Shown piece by piece: positions 1-7,954 of a stretch of DNA of 17,240 nucleotides (the first letter of the stretch is position 1; every line of letters begins with the position of its first letter). Position numbers and translations under genes: made by a program. Location: positions 1 to 17,240 of the forward strand of contig JBDTOI010000085.1 of NCBI GenBank assembly GCA_039933315.1, in the 5' to 3' direction. The notes beneath the pieces were generated by a model. The model did no database searches, was not told the DNA's origin, and saw nothing but the letters and a program-made list of their open reading frames with translations. The DNA comes from DASXRU01 sp039933315. GTDB taxonomy: Bacteria; Acidobacteriota; Blastocatellia; Pyrinomonadales; Pyrinomonadaceae.

Positions 1-805
1 GGGCGGCCGCGCCCAGCGACTCGCCAATTGCGAAGCCGATGAAGCAGGGGCCGGCGTAGTCTCCAGGGATGAACAGCAGAATACAAAGCATGATCAGCAG
101 TTCGACGCTGATTAGCATCATGCCAATGCTCATGCCGGCTTTTAGAGGGATCGCGTACAACGGAAAAGGTTTGCCCTCAAGACTGGCAAATGCGGTGCGG
201 GAATTTGCGAAAGTGTTGACGCGAATTCCGAACCAGGCAACGCCGTAACTGCCGGCGATACCCACTAAACTGAACGCCAGAATAATCGCCACGCGAAACG
301 GCTCCATCCCGGACAGCAAGCCGAAATAAAGCACGATAACGGCGCCAATGAAGACTTCGAGAATCAGGATGAATTTGCCCTGCGTGATCAGGTAGGTCTT
401 ACAAGTTTCATATATCAGTTCAGAGATTTCGCGCATGGCGCGATGGACTGGCAGCTTCTGCAGGTTCATGTAGATGGCCAAACCAAACCCCAGGCCCAGC
501 AGGCAAATGACGATGCCGAACAGCAAGAGCCGGTGCCCGTCAATGCCGCCGAAGAAGGTGACTTGGGAAAGATCCGGCAAAACCAGATTGGCCTCACCGC
601 CGCCATGAGATTGAGCAAATGTCGGCACTGCGCCAACCGCGAGGGTGGCCAGAAGAGCGGCAAACGAAAGCGTTAAGCGACCAACCCGCGAGCTGAATAA
701 AGACATTAGTGGAGTGCTCCTGTTGTTATTAATTTTGTTTCGAAAAACTAAGCTTGCCAGACAAAGTGCCAGCAGACTGATGATTGAGATCAGCGATAAT
801 TCCAC
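1..805 (-). CDS. hppA: Membrane-bound proton/sodium-translocating pyrophosphatase, N-terminal part (runs off the window)
   Basis: Integral membrane pump that couples PPi hydrolysis to H+ or Na+ export. Only the N-terminal ~268 residues lie here; the substrate-binding loops and the residue that separates K+-dependent from K+-independent types are outside. Counting from the ATG at 706, a signal-like hydrophobic stretch ends near PTFAQ, followed by GEANLVLPDLS, a membrane helix, the segment ISELIYETCKTYLITQGKF (family position of the 'GAxAYLxxQY' region), two more helices, then VNTFANSRTAF and FAIGESLGAAA, which match the conserved AxxANxRTA and GxSLGAS-type segments of HppA. The start is uncertain. 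The frame is open up to an ATG at 862; GTG at 805 has AAGGA about 10 nt upstream and adds a plausible helix (LSLISIISLLALCLASLVF); ATG at 706 has AGGAG 11 nt upstream. I use 805 because of the extra helix. Family assignment is firm, ion specificity unknown. Confidence 0.85.
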   Translation of the reverse strand, partial: MELSLISIISLLALCLASLVFRNKINNNRSTPLMSLFSSRVGRLTLSFAALLATLAVGAVPTFAQSHGGGEANLVLPDLSQVTFFGGIDGHRLLLFGIVICLLGLGFGLAIYMNLQKLPVHRAMREISELIYETCKTYLITQGKFILILEVFIGAVIVLYFGLLSGMEPFRVAIILAFSLVGIAGSYGVAWFGIRVNTFANSRTAFASLEGKPFPLYAIPLKAGMSIGMMLISVELLIMLCILLFIPGDYAGPCFIGFAIGESLGAAA

Positions 806-862
806 GATTGGCTCATTCCTTTCGGTCTTGAATAAGGGGCGAGATTGCTGCCCGCGAGCCAT

Positions 863-1011
863 GGGTCCGTCCCCAATTCGATACCGAAACTGCTATAGAA
901 CGCGCGCGGTATTGGCCGGATAGACTTACTTAGAATCGCGTATTATTGCCGATTATGGGCAGGGTGTCCAACGGTGAGGACTTAGGTCGTGGGTCATTTA
1001 CCGGACTTAGC
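863..1011. other. Intergenic stretch upstream of hppA
   Basis: This part of the gap between cstA and hppA holds no convincing gene. It should contain the hppA promoter on the minus strand, but I see no good -35/-10 pair. The rest of the gap, from 1012 on, is the palindromic element listed separately. Confidence 0.5.
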
Positions 1012-1274
1012 GTACTGGCCCAGTTTCAATTTAACGCTGAAAGCGTTCGCTAATTTTAGCCCAGGGTTGGGCTTTGGCAACCCTGGAAAGAAGCCCCACA
1101 TTTCCAGAGGATGCAAACCCTGAAAGGGTTGCGCGTGGCGGTAACAGCAAACCTGTCCCAACTCCTTCAGAGTTGCGACAAGACTCACAGGCATCGTATC
1201 CCCAGGGTTTCAAAGCAAACCCTGGGCTGGAATTAGCCAACGCCTCCGGCGTTAAGTTCAAACTGCACCAGTAC
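1012..1274. repeat. 263-bp composite palindromic element of several hairpins
   Basis: The outer 57 bp (1012-1068 and 1218-1274) are imperfect inverted repeats; by eye 47 of 57 positions match. Inside each arm sits a small hairpin: AACGCT/AGCGTT at 1033-1047 on the left, AACGCC/GGCGTT at 1239-1253 on the right. Next come larger hairpins CCAGGGTT...AACCCTGG (1061-1086) and CCCAGGGTTT...AAACCCTGGG (1201-1226). The centre holds AACCCT-GAA-AGGGTT (1116-1130) and CAACTC-CTTCA-GAGTTG (1159-1175), again related to each other in inverted orientation. A further CCGCA/TGCGG hairpin lies at 1276-1288, outside the right arm and before the cstA stop. Open frames across it look spurious. It resembles hairpin-mosaic repeats dispersed in soil bacterial genomes; I know of no assigned function. 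Confidence 0.8.
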
Positions 1275-1321
1275 CCCGCACTGTGCGGCGGCAGAGCCGC
1301 AGGGGTAGTTCCCCCAGGAAA

Positions 1322-3193
1322 CTATCCGGGCGAATTCGCTTCAGCAAGCTCCGCAGGTAAGCTTTCCGGGCGTTTACCCAACCTGAACCAACGACGCAGG
1401 GAATCGATAAGGATGACTACCGCGGCAGTCATGAGGATCGCAGTGAGGGATGTGTTTATGTAACCCTGCACCGCCGTCTCGGGCTTTTGCGACAGCGGCC
1501 AGAAGTTGTCCGTGATAGATTTCCAACCCGCCACCAAAGTAGTGATTGCGACAAAGGTCAGGGGAACCAATGTTATCCAGGCATACTTCGCCTTGCCCGA
1601 GTTGATAATGATCGTGGTGGCCACGCAGAGCGCTACGGAGGCCAGTAATTGATTCGCGATGCCAAACATGGGCCAGATAGTGGAGATCGATCCGGACCAT
1701 ATGAAAGCCGCCCAGGCAGCAACCACCAGCAGGGACGTGATTATGGAACCCGGCAGCCAGTTTGGCGCCTCGAGTTTGGGATAGAAGCGCCCGCCAAATT
1801 CGCCCACCAGAAAGCGCGCCACGCGCGTGCCGGTATCAATCGTGGTAAGAATGAAGAGCGCCTCGAACATTATTGCGAAGTGATACCAATACTTCATCAG
1901 ACCGTTCAACCCGGGAATTCCGTTGAATATTTTGGCGATGCCAATGGCGAGCGTCACCGCTCCGCCAGTGCGTCCGCGCAGATTCTTCTCGCCGGATTCC
2001 TGTTCGAGTTGATCGATCTCCTGGGGCTTGAGGTTAAAACCCTGGGCGGTGTGTTCATCAACCATTCGCACGTATGCGGTTTTCTGCGCGTCGGTCTTTT
2101 GCGCTGTGTTGATAGCAAAGTAGTCACCCGGAAAAAGTGAGGTAGCCGCAATCAACGCCACCACACCGACTACGCCCTCCATCAGCATTGAGCCATAGCC
2201 GATCATGCGCGCATCACTTTCTTTGGCGATCATCTTCGGCGTCGTGCCGGAAGATATCAATGCGTGAAAACCCGAGATTGCGCCACAGGCGATGGTTATG
2301 AAAACAAAAGGATAGAGTTTGCCGGGAATGATCGGGCCGCCGCCATGAGTGAACGGTGTCAGCGCCGGCATATTCAGATTGGGATGAACAACAATGACGC
2401 CGATGATAAGAAAAGCTATGGTGCCAAGTTTCAAATAGGAAGAAAGGTAATCGCGCGGACAAAGCAGCATCCAAACGGGCAACACTGAAGCGATGAAGCC
2501 GTAAGCTGCCATCAAAATTATGATCGTATTTTTCGATAGCGTGAAGGCAGGAGCCAGACTCGACTCGGCAATCCACCCGCCCGCCACCACGGCGAATAAG
2601 AGGCCGACAACACCGAGCGCGCTCGCTTCGCCGATGCGACCTTTACGGAAGCGGTACATGTAGAGTCCCATCAACAGCGCCAGGGGTATGGTAAAGGCCA
2701 CCGTGAAGGTGCCCCAGGGCGATTCCGCCAGCGCATTCACAACCACCAAACCCAATCCGGCGAGTGCGATCACAACGATGAAAAGGATCGCGAGACCGGC
2801 AACAAAGCCCGACAGCGGACTGATTTCGGTGCGGGCCATGTCGGCGAGCGATTTACCTTTGCGCCGCACGCTGCAGGCCAGGATCATGAAATCGTGGACC
2901 GCGCCGCCAATACACACACCAATCACCAACCAGAGCAGCCCTGGCAGAAAACCAAACTGCGCCGCCAGCACCGGGCCAATCAAGGGGCCGGCGCCGGAGA
3001 TCGCGGCAAAGTGATGACCAAACAGCACCCACTTGTTTGTGGGATAGTAATTCTGCCCGTCATACATCGTTTGCGACGGCACCGGACGCTTGTCGTCGAG
3101 CGCCAATACTTTCGCCGCAATGAAGACGGAGTAGTAGCGATAGGAAATCGCCATTACGCACAGCGAACCAACTATTATTGGTAGGGCGTTCAT
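1322..3193 (-). CDS. cstA: CstA family carbon-starvation transporter
   Basis: Multi-pass inner-membrane transporter of the CstA family, whose members take up pyruvate or peptides under carbon limitation. The 623-residue protein shows the family blocks in order: an N-terminal helix, HHFAAISGAGPLIGP (60-74), GGAVHDFMIL (97-106), the SGTTPKM block (315-321), TTIDTGTRVARF (450-461) and WPMFGIANQLLA (507-518), with many hydrophobic helices and a C-terminal region like the CstA 5TM domain. It is slightly shorter than E. coli CstA (about 700). The frame is open to a GTG at 3247 that overlaps the stop of the upstream acetyltransferase gene, but ATG 3193 gives the usual CstA N-terminus directly before the first helix, so I chose it; neither start has a strong ribosome site. 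It lies 50 nt downstream of the acetyltransferase gene and could be co-transcribed. Which substrate it carries cannot be told from sequence. Confidence 0.93.
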   Translation of the reverse strand: MNALPIIVGSLCVMAISYRYYSVFIAAKVLALDDKRPVPSQTMYDGQNYYPTNKWVLFGHHFAAISGAGPLIGPVLAAQFGFLPGLLWLVIGVCIGGAVHDFMILACSVRRKGKSLADMARTEISPLSGFVAGLAILFIVVIALAGLGLVVVNALAESPWGTFTVAFTIPLALLMGLYMYRFRKGRIGEASALGVVGLLFAVVAGGWIAESSLAPAFTLSKNTIIILMAAYGFIASVLPVWMLLCPRDYLSSYLKLGTIAFLIIGVIVVHPNLNMPALTPFTHGGGPIIPGKLYPFVFITIACGAISGFHALISSGTTPKMIAKESDARMIGYGSMLMEGVVGVVALIAATSLFPGDYFAINTAQKTDAQKTAYVRMVDEHTAQGFNLKPQEIDQLEQESGEKNLRGRTGGAVTLAIGIAKIFNGIPGLNGLMKYWYHFAIMFEALFILTTIDTGTRVARFLVGEFGGRFYPKLEAPNWLPGSIITSLLVVAAWAAFIWSGSISTIWPMFGIANQLLASVALCVATTIIINSGKAKYAWITLVPLTFVAITTLVAGWKSITDNFWPLSQKPETAVQGYINTSLTAILMTAAVVILIDSLRRWFRLGKRPESLPAELAEANSPG

Positions 3194-3243
3194 AAGCAGG
3201 TTGTCAGCAGGACAACTATGAAAGACTAAGCACGAAGCTTTTA

Positions 3244-3828
3244 TCACCGAGCGAGTTTAGCTTCAAGGTTTGCTTTGACGGCCGGCCATTCGATATCGAT
3301 GATGCTGAAAAAGACTGAGTGGCGGAGGCGACCGCCGTACGCAATCATGTGATTGCGCAAGATACCTTCTTCCTGCGCGCCAATTCTTTCCAGCGCGGTG
3401 CGCGATTGATCGTTAAGCGAGTCAGTTTTGAACTCGACGCGAATACAGCCAAGGTCCTCGAATGCATGGCGCAGCATAAGGTATTTCGCTTCGGTATTGA
3501 TGGCGGCGCGCTGCCACTGTGGAGTAATCCAGGTCCATCCGATCTCCAACCGGCGATTCTCTTGGTCGATGTTGCCGTAACGAGTGCTGCCAATAATCCG
3601 CCCCGAAGATTTCTCAATGGTGACAAATGGAATAGCCGTGCCTTCGTCCTGGGCCTTCAGCGCGGCCGAGATATAGTTCTTCATATCCTCGCGAGTCTGA
3701 ATCAGCGTCAAACCCCAGCGCCAGATGGCCGGATCCAGGCCGACCTCGCAAAGTTGATCCAGGTGGGCCAGAGATAGCGGCTCCAGCCTGACGTGAACAC
3801 CTGCGAGAGTTACTGGTTGCGGATCCAT
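3244..3828 (-). CDS. GNAT family N-acetyltransferase, RimJ/RimL type
   Basis: Predicted cytoplasmic acetyl-CoA-dependent N-acetyltransferase of 194 residues. The fold shows in VRLEPLSLAHLDQL (13-26), the central strand IGSTRYGNI, the strand LEIGWTWITPQWQ (95-106), the helix INTEAKYLMLRHAFE (110-124) and the late motif LNDQSRTALERIGA (138-151), typical of the RimJ/RimL (COG1670) branch. The acetyl-CoA phosphate loop is unusual: where relatives have QxTGxN it reads QRAAIN (106-111), lacking the Gly, so cofactor binding may differ. Substrates of this branch range from ribosomal protein N-termini to small amines and cannot be predicted here. No clear ribosome site precedes ATG 3828. It lies downstream of glnA in the same direction, separated by a hairpin-rich gap, and upstream of cstA. 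Confidence 0.85.
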   Translation of the reverse strand: MDPQPVTLAGVHVRLEPLSLAHLDQLCEVGLDPAIWRWGLTLIQTREDMKNYISAALKAQDEGTAIPFVTIEKSSGRIIGSTRYGNIDQENRRLEIGWTWITPQWQRAAINTEAKYLMLRHAFEDLGCIRVEFKTDSLNDQSRTALERIGAQEEGILRNHMIAYGGRLRHSVFFSIIDIEWPAVKANLEAKLAR

Positions 3829-3875
3829 TAAACTGACGTAAACACTTCGACTTGTTTAGTTCGAGGTCTCATTAA

Positions 3876-3989
3876 CACCGCACTTCAGTGCGGTGATCAA
3901 TCGCGGCAGGTTTCATACTAACCGTTTTAACGGTTTCCCTCGGCGCGAGGTAGTTCTGCAGAAGCAAACTGTAAACCGTTGAAACGGTT
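3876..3989. repeat. Cluster of short perfect hairpins between glnA and the acetyltransferase gene
   Basis: Five palindromes lie within 114 bp: CACCGCACT-TC-AGTGCGGTG (3876-3895), AACCGTT-TT-AACGGTT (3920-3935), CCTCG-GCG-CGAGG (3938-3950), TTCTGCAGAA (3954-3963) and AACCGTT-GA-AACGGTT (3974-3989). The second and last share identical 7-bp arms with different loops. It sits after the glnA stop codon, so it could end or stabilise the glnA transcript, but none of the hairpins is followed by a run of T on the minus strand. I read it as a dispersed repeat related in style, not sequence, to the one at 1012-1274. Confidence 0.75.
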
Positions 3990-4052
3990 GATGGTCTATA
4001 GACATGAGAGGCCGATCGAGTTTTCGACATTGACCTGCTCAGTGCTTACGGC

Positions 4053-5477
4053 CTACACGTCAAAGTACATGCTGAACTCGAGTGGATGGGGGCGCATGCG
4101 CAAAGGCTGAATCTCCCGCTCGCGTTTGTAATTGATCCACCGGTTTATGAATTCAGTGGTAAAGACGTTTCCTTGCAGCAGGAATTCCTGATCGGCTTCC
4201 AAAGCTTTCAGTGATTCATCGAGCGAGCCGGGCAAGCTGGGAATCTTGCTTAACTCCGCCGCCGACATATCGTAGATGTCCTTATCGAGTGGATCGCCCG
4301 GATCGATGCGGTTCTGAATTCCATCCAGGCCTGCCAGCACCATCGCGGAAAATGCGAGGTAGGGATTGCAGGTTGGATCCGGCGGACGAAACTCGAGTCG
4401 CTTCAGCTTTGGGTTAGTAGAAAACATAGGAATGCGGATGGCGGCAGAACGATTGCGCGCGGAATAAGCCAGGTTAACCGGAGCCTCAAACCCGGGCACC
4501 AGCCTTTTGTAACTATTCGTAGTAGGAGCGGCAAAGGCCACGACTGCGGCGGCGTGTTTCAGCAAGCCACCAATATAAAAGCGGGCCATCTCCGAGAGTC
4601 CGGCATAACCGTCACCCGCGAACAAGGGCTTATCGTCTTTCCACAAAGACTGATGGCAGTGCATGCCTGATCCGTTATCACCGTAAAGCGGCTTTGGCAT
4701 GAAGGTAGCGGCCTTGCCGTACTGGTATGAAGTGTTCTTGACTACGTACTTGAATATTTGCAGGTTGTCAGCAGTGCCCAGGAGGCTCGCATAGCGGAAG
4801 TCTATTTCGCACTGACCGGCGGTAGCCACTTCGTGATGATGACACTCAACCCTGATTCCGCACTTTCCCAATATCAGCGAGATTTCGGATCGCAAATCAC
4901 CGAGTGAGTCGGTAGGAGCGACGGGCACATAACCCTCCTTGGGTCTTATGCGAAAGCCCAGGTTGGTGCCGCTAAACTCGTCAGCGTCGCGGCCGCTGTT
5001 CCAGTGCGCCTCGTCCGAGTCGATCGTATAGCCGGCCGAGTTCTGATCGTTATGAAACTTAACGGAGTCAAAAACGAAAAACTCGGCTTCCGGGCCGAAA
5101 TAAGCAGTATCGGCAAGACCGGTTGACTTGAGGTAAGTCTCCGCCCGCACTGCCACCGAACGCGGATCAAAGGCGTAGCCTTTTCTGGTCATGGGATCGA
5201 CGGCATTGGCTATCAAACAAAGTGTCGGCTCTTCCGAAAAAGGATCCATCCAGAAACGCGAAGGATCGGGCACCAGCAACATGTCTGATTCGTGAATGGC
5301 AGCCCAGCCGCGGATCGATGAGCCGTCAAAGCCAAATCCATCCGCAAAAGAACTTTCTGAAAGTTCATCAATGGGAAAGGTCAGGTGCTGCCAGGAGCCT
5401 GGCAAATCTGTAAAGCGAGTGGAAAGAAACTTGGCCCCTTGATCGGAGGCATACTTCAACACAGTTTTGGGGTTCAT
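4053..5477 (-). CDS. glnA: Glutamine synthetase, type I
   Basis: Cytoplasmic dodecameric enzyme that makes glutamine from glutamate, ammonia and ATP, the entry point for ammonium. The 474-residue length matches GSI. Visible signatures are FGFDGSSIRGW (48-58), the metal and substrate residues in YFGPEAEFF (126-134), HHHEVATAGQCE (213-224), KPLYGDNGSGMHCH (262-275) and NPYLAFSAMVLAG (371-383). Tyr402 in KDIYDMSAAE aligns with the adenylylated tyrosine (Tyr397) of the E. coli enzyme, so this is the GSI-beta type and could be controlled by an adenylyltransferase, which is not in the window. ATG 5477 is preceded by CAGGAG at a 7-nt spacing. Transcription probably starts from the consensus promoter at 5616-5643, giving a leader of about 130 nt. 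No glnB/glnK or amtB is adjacent. Confidence 0.97.
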   Translation of the reverse strand: MNPKTVLKYASDQGAKFLSTRFTDLPGSWQHLTFPIDELSESSFADGFGFDGSSIRGWAAIHESDMLLVPDPSRFWMDPFSEEPTLCLIANAVDPMTRKGYAFDPRSVAVRAETYLKSTGLADTAYFGPEAEFFVFDSVKFHNDQNSAGYTIDSDEAHWNSGRDADEFSGTNLGFRIRPKEGYVPVAPTDSLGDLRSEISLILGKCGIRVECHHHEVATAGQCEIDFRYASLLGTADNLQIFKYVVKNTSYQYGKAATFMPKPLYGDNGSGMHCHQSLWKDDKPLFAGDGYAGLSEMARFYIGGLLKHAAAVVAFAAPTTNSYKRLVPGFEAPVNLAYSARNRSAAIRIPMFSTNPKLKRLEFRPPDPTCNPYLAFSAMVLAGLDGIQNRIDPGDPLDKDIYDMSAAELSKIPSLPGSLDESLKALEADQEFLLQGNVFTTEFINRWINYKREREIQPLRMRPHPLEFSMYFDV

Positions 5478-5615
5478 TTGATCTCCTGGGTGGAATAGGG
5501 AGTGTTAGGGGTGCTCTTCGCCCCGAAGTGGCTTTTGGTGCGAAGTGGTTTGGGAAACCTTGATCGGCGAAACGCGACGAGCGTCATAAGGCGCGGGCGC
5601 ATTGAAAAGCTTTGC

Positions 5616-5643
5616 ATTATATTGAGGCGCGCGACGGTGTCAA
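5616..5643 (-). promoter_or_regulatory. Sigma-70 type promoter for glnA
   Basis: On the minus strand the sequence reads TTGACA (5643-5638), a 16-bp spacer and TATAAT (5621-5616): both hexamers match the bacterial consensus exactly. It points toward glnA and predicts a start near 5609, leaving a leader of about 130 nt before the ATG at 5477. No sigma-54 type GG-N10-GC element is evident, so constitutive or repressor-controlled expression is more likely than NtrC control. Consensus taken from E. coli; use in this organism is inferred. Confidence 0.75.
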
Positions 5644-5846
5644 GGTTTTTGCTGCGCGAGACAAAAGCAGCTGCCACTTTCCCTTGAAGCCGTCCGGCTT
5701 AACTTGTTATTACGAGTAGGGTTAAGTAGCATCGACGAAGTCGTCCAGAGGCAAAAATAGTTATAGACCGACCTCGGATTTTCTGTTAAATTGCGCGGAT
5801 AGCGTTCCAATCCGTGAGTCTCCACTACGTCACTCGATTGAGTAGC

Positions 5847-5862
5847 CCGGCTTCGAAGCCGG
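5847..5862. repeat. Perfect 16-bp palindrome in the speA leader
   Basis: CCGGCTTCGAAGCCGG is perfectly self-complementary and lies 49-64 nt before the speA start codon. It may be an operator-like dyad, an mRNA hairpin, or the core of another dispersed repeat, since flanking GTA and TAC weakly extend it. I cannot tell which. Confidence 0.5.
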
Positions 5863-5910
5863 TGGTACGCGCTTTTCTGGAGATCAGCACGCAAGGCAGG
5901 AGAGCACTAA

Positions 5911-7836
5911 TTGACCACGGCCATCGAACAAACACTCGAAACATATGGCATTGAGAACTGGGGCGCGGGCTACTTTGACGTTAATCGCAAGGGAAACTTA
6001 ATCGTTCACCCTTCTGATGGGGACCCCCGATCGGCTGATTTGAAGGAGATCATCGACGACCTGGCGCGTCGAGGTATTCACGCACCGGTCCTGCTGCGTT
6101 TTCCTCAGCTGGTTGCGGCCCAGGTGCGCAAACTTCAGCGCGCCTTCAGCAAATCCATACGCGAATACGAGTATCAGGGCGCCCACATGTGCGTCTACCC
6201 GATGAAGGTCAACCAACAGCGGCCCGTCGTCGAGGAATACCTGCGCGAGGGCTCGCGCTATGACTTCGGGCTCGAGGCCGGCTCAAAAGCGGAGCTTTAC
6301 GCCGCCCTGGCCCTGGAACAGACACCCGATAGCCTGCTGGTCTTAAACGGCTTCAAGGATGAAGAGTTTGTGCAACTGGCTTTCGCGGGCGCCCGCTCAG
6401 GAAAACGAGTGATCATCGTCATCGAAAAGCTGAGCGAGCTGGACCATGTGCTGCGCATCGCCGGCCGGGAAGAGGGTCAGGCGCCGATAATCGGAATGCG
6501 CGTCAAGCTTTATTCCAAAGGCTCGGGTCGCTGGGAAAAATCCGGCGGCGAAGCTGCCAAGTTTGGTTTAACCACGACAGAGTTACTCGAAGTCATCAAC
6601 CGGCTGCGCGATGCAGGGCGCCTCGATATGCTGCGCCTGCTCCATTTTCACATCGGATCCCAACTAACGGATATCAAGCGCATCAAGAACGCGATGAAGG
6701 AAGCGGCCCGCGTCTACGCAAAAATCTATCAGATGAAAGTCCCGATCGAGCTGTTGGATGTGGGCGGCGGCATGGCGGTGGACTACGACGGATCGAAAAC
6801 GGCATTTGATTCGTCAGCAAATTATACGGCGCAGGAATTTGCCAACGACGTCATCTATACCATCAAGCAGGTCTGTGATGACGAGAACGTACCCCACCCG
6901 ACAATCATCCAGGAGTCGGGGCGATTTTTGTCGGCCTACCACGCGATGCTGGTGACCAACGTGCTCGACGAAATCGAGACAGTGGTGGAAGACATTACGC
7001 CGATTGAAATCGATGAAGACGACCCGCAGGTGGTAACCGAGCTGGGGGAATTGCGCGAGTCAATTACCGTCAAGAATTACCGGGAGTATTACCACGATGC
7101 GTTAGAGCATCGCGAAGAGTTGTTCACGATGTTCAACCTGGGACTCATTTCTCTCGAGGATCGCGCTAAGGGGGAAGTCCTGTTCTGGGACGTTTGCGAG
7201 CGGGCTGACAAGCATGCCCAGATGGCCAAGTATGTCTCGGAGGAATTTGGCGAGCTACGCCGCTTGCTGTGCGCAAAGTATCTGACCAATTTCTCTGTGT
7301 TTCGCTCGCTGCCTGATCATTGGGCCCTCGATCAGCTGTTTCCGATTGTTCCGATCCAGCACCTGAATAAACCCCCCACGGAATTCGCTACGCTTTGCGA
7401 CATTACCTGCGACTCGGACGGGATCGTCGATAAGTTTGTGGACCTGCATGACGTGAAGCAGGTGCTGGAACTGCACAAGCTGGTAGCCGGAGAGCCCTAC
7501 TATCTCGCTTTCCTGTTGGTGGGTGCTTACCAGGAAGTGATGGGTAACAGCCATAACCTTTTTGGCGCGCCGAATGAGGCACACATACATATCGACGAAG
7601 AGGGCTACCTGATCAAGAAAGTGATCCGCGGCACGACGGTAGGCGAGGCCGCCGGCCGGGCCCGCTACGAGCGCGGCCTGTTGCACGATGGCTTCCGGCG
7701 GCAGGTGGCGCAGCGGATTAAGGATGGCGAGTTGACCGAAGCCGAAGGCGCCGACCTGTGTAACTACTACGAGTCGCGCTTCGATGCCTATACGTACGTG
7801 GCGGTGAACGGAGCCAACGATCGCAGGCGTAGTTGA
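5911..7836 (+). CDS. speA: Biosynthetic arginine decarboxylase
   Basis: PLP enzyme of the alanine-racemase-fold (type III) group that decarboxylates arginine to agmatine, the first step of the agmatine route to putrescine. The 641 residues match the family (E. coli SpeA 658). The PLP lysine is Lys99 in VYPMKVNQQ; GLEAGSKAEL, HFHIGSQL and ESGRF follow in the usual order, and Cys500 in DITCDSDG is the conserved active-site cysteine of the partner subunit. GAYQEVMGNSHNLFG near the C-terminus is a SpeA hallmark. The start is TTG at 5911: an in-frame TAA sits directly before it, no early in-frame ATG follows, and AGGAG lies 8 nt upstream. It is the first of three polyamine genes on this strand and is divergent from glnA. 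Confidence 0.96.
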   Translation: MTTAIEQTLETYGIENWGAGYFDVNRKGNLIVHPSDGDPRSADLKEIIDDLARRGIHAPVLLRFPQLVAAQVRKLQRAFSKSIREYEYQGAHMCVYPMKVNQQRPVVEEYLREGSRYDFGLEAGSKAELYAALALEQTPDSLLVLNGFKDEEFVQLAFAGARSGKRVIIVIEKLSELDHVLRIAGREEGQAPIIGMRVKLYSKGSGRWEKSGGEAAKFGLTTTELLEVINRLRDAGRLDMLRLLHFHIGSQLTDIKRIKNAMKEAARVYAKIYQMKVPIELLDVGGGMAVDYDGSKTAFDSSANYTAQEFANDVIYTIKQVCDDENVPHPTIIQESGRFLSAYHAMLVTNVLDEIETVVEDITPIEIDEDDPQVVTELGELRESITVKNYREYYHDALEHREELFTMFNLGLISLEDRAKGEVLFWDVCERADKHAQMAKYVSEEFGELRRLLCAKYLTNFSVFRSLPDHWALDQLFPIVPIQHLNKPPTEFATLCDITCDSDGIVDKFVDLHDVKQVLELHKLVAGEPYYLAFLLVGAYQEVMGNSHNLFGAPNEAHIHIDEEGYLIKKVIRGTTVGEAAGRARYERGLLHDGFRRQVAQRIKDGELTEAEGADLCNYYESRFDAYTYVAVNGANDRRRS

Positions 7837-7954
7837 GTAAAGTCGAGCGCTTCGCTGCAAACTGTCGATTGATACTAACTTGCTATCGAACGTTTTATGG
7901 CCCACCGATGAATTGAGAACATAGTTAAGCGCAGAAAGAGGTTGAGACGAACTT

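Larger units (their letters stand above)
5478..5910. other. Divergent regulatory region between glnA and speA
   Basis: This 433-bp gap holds no believable gene. The glnA side contains the promoter at 5616-5643 and a leader with small hairpins: CTTCG-CCC-CGAAG at 5516-5528 and GGTTT-GGG-AAACC at 5547-5559, plus a longer CTTCGC/GCGAAG pairing between 5516-5521 and 5540-5545. The speA side contains the perfect palindrome at 5847-5862 and a ribosome site AGGAG at 5899-5903. A weak plus-strand promoter may lie at 5764-5791 (TAGACC, 16 bp, TTAAAT), 4 of 6 matches in each box, too weak to list alone. Confidence 0.5.

Noticed and set aside
645..923. Plus-strand open frame of 92 codons with a Leu-rich stretch
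   Set aside because: It is antisense to the hppA N-terminus; the hydrophobic look comes from the complementary membrane helix.
1012..1300. CRISPR array
   Set aside because: The palindromes are of different sequence and spacing, with no constant repeat-spacer unit and no cas gene nearby.
1074..1463. Plus-strand open frame of 129 codons
   Set aside because: It runs through the hairpin element and into the antisense of cstA; its residues simply follow the palindromes and show no family resemblance.
3194..3247. CstA start at GTG 3247 overlapping the GNAT stop
   Set aside because: The added 18 residues are not part of the family N-terminus; GTGA overlap alone is weak evidence.
5690..5900. tRNA gene or small RNA before speA
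   Set aside because: Palindromic pieces are present but no cloverleaf with the conserved T-arm and anticodon arm could be drawn.
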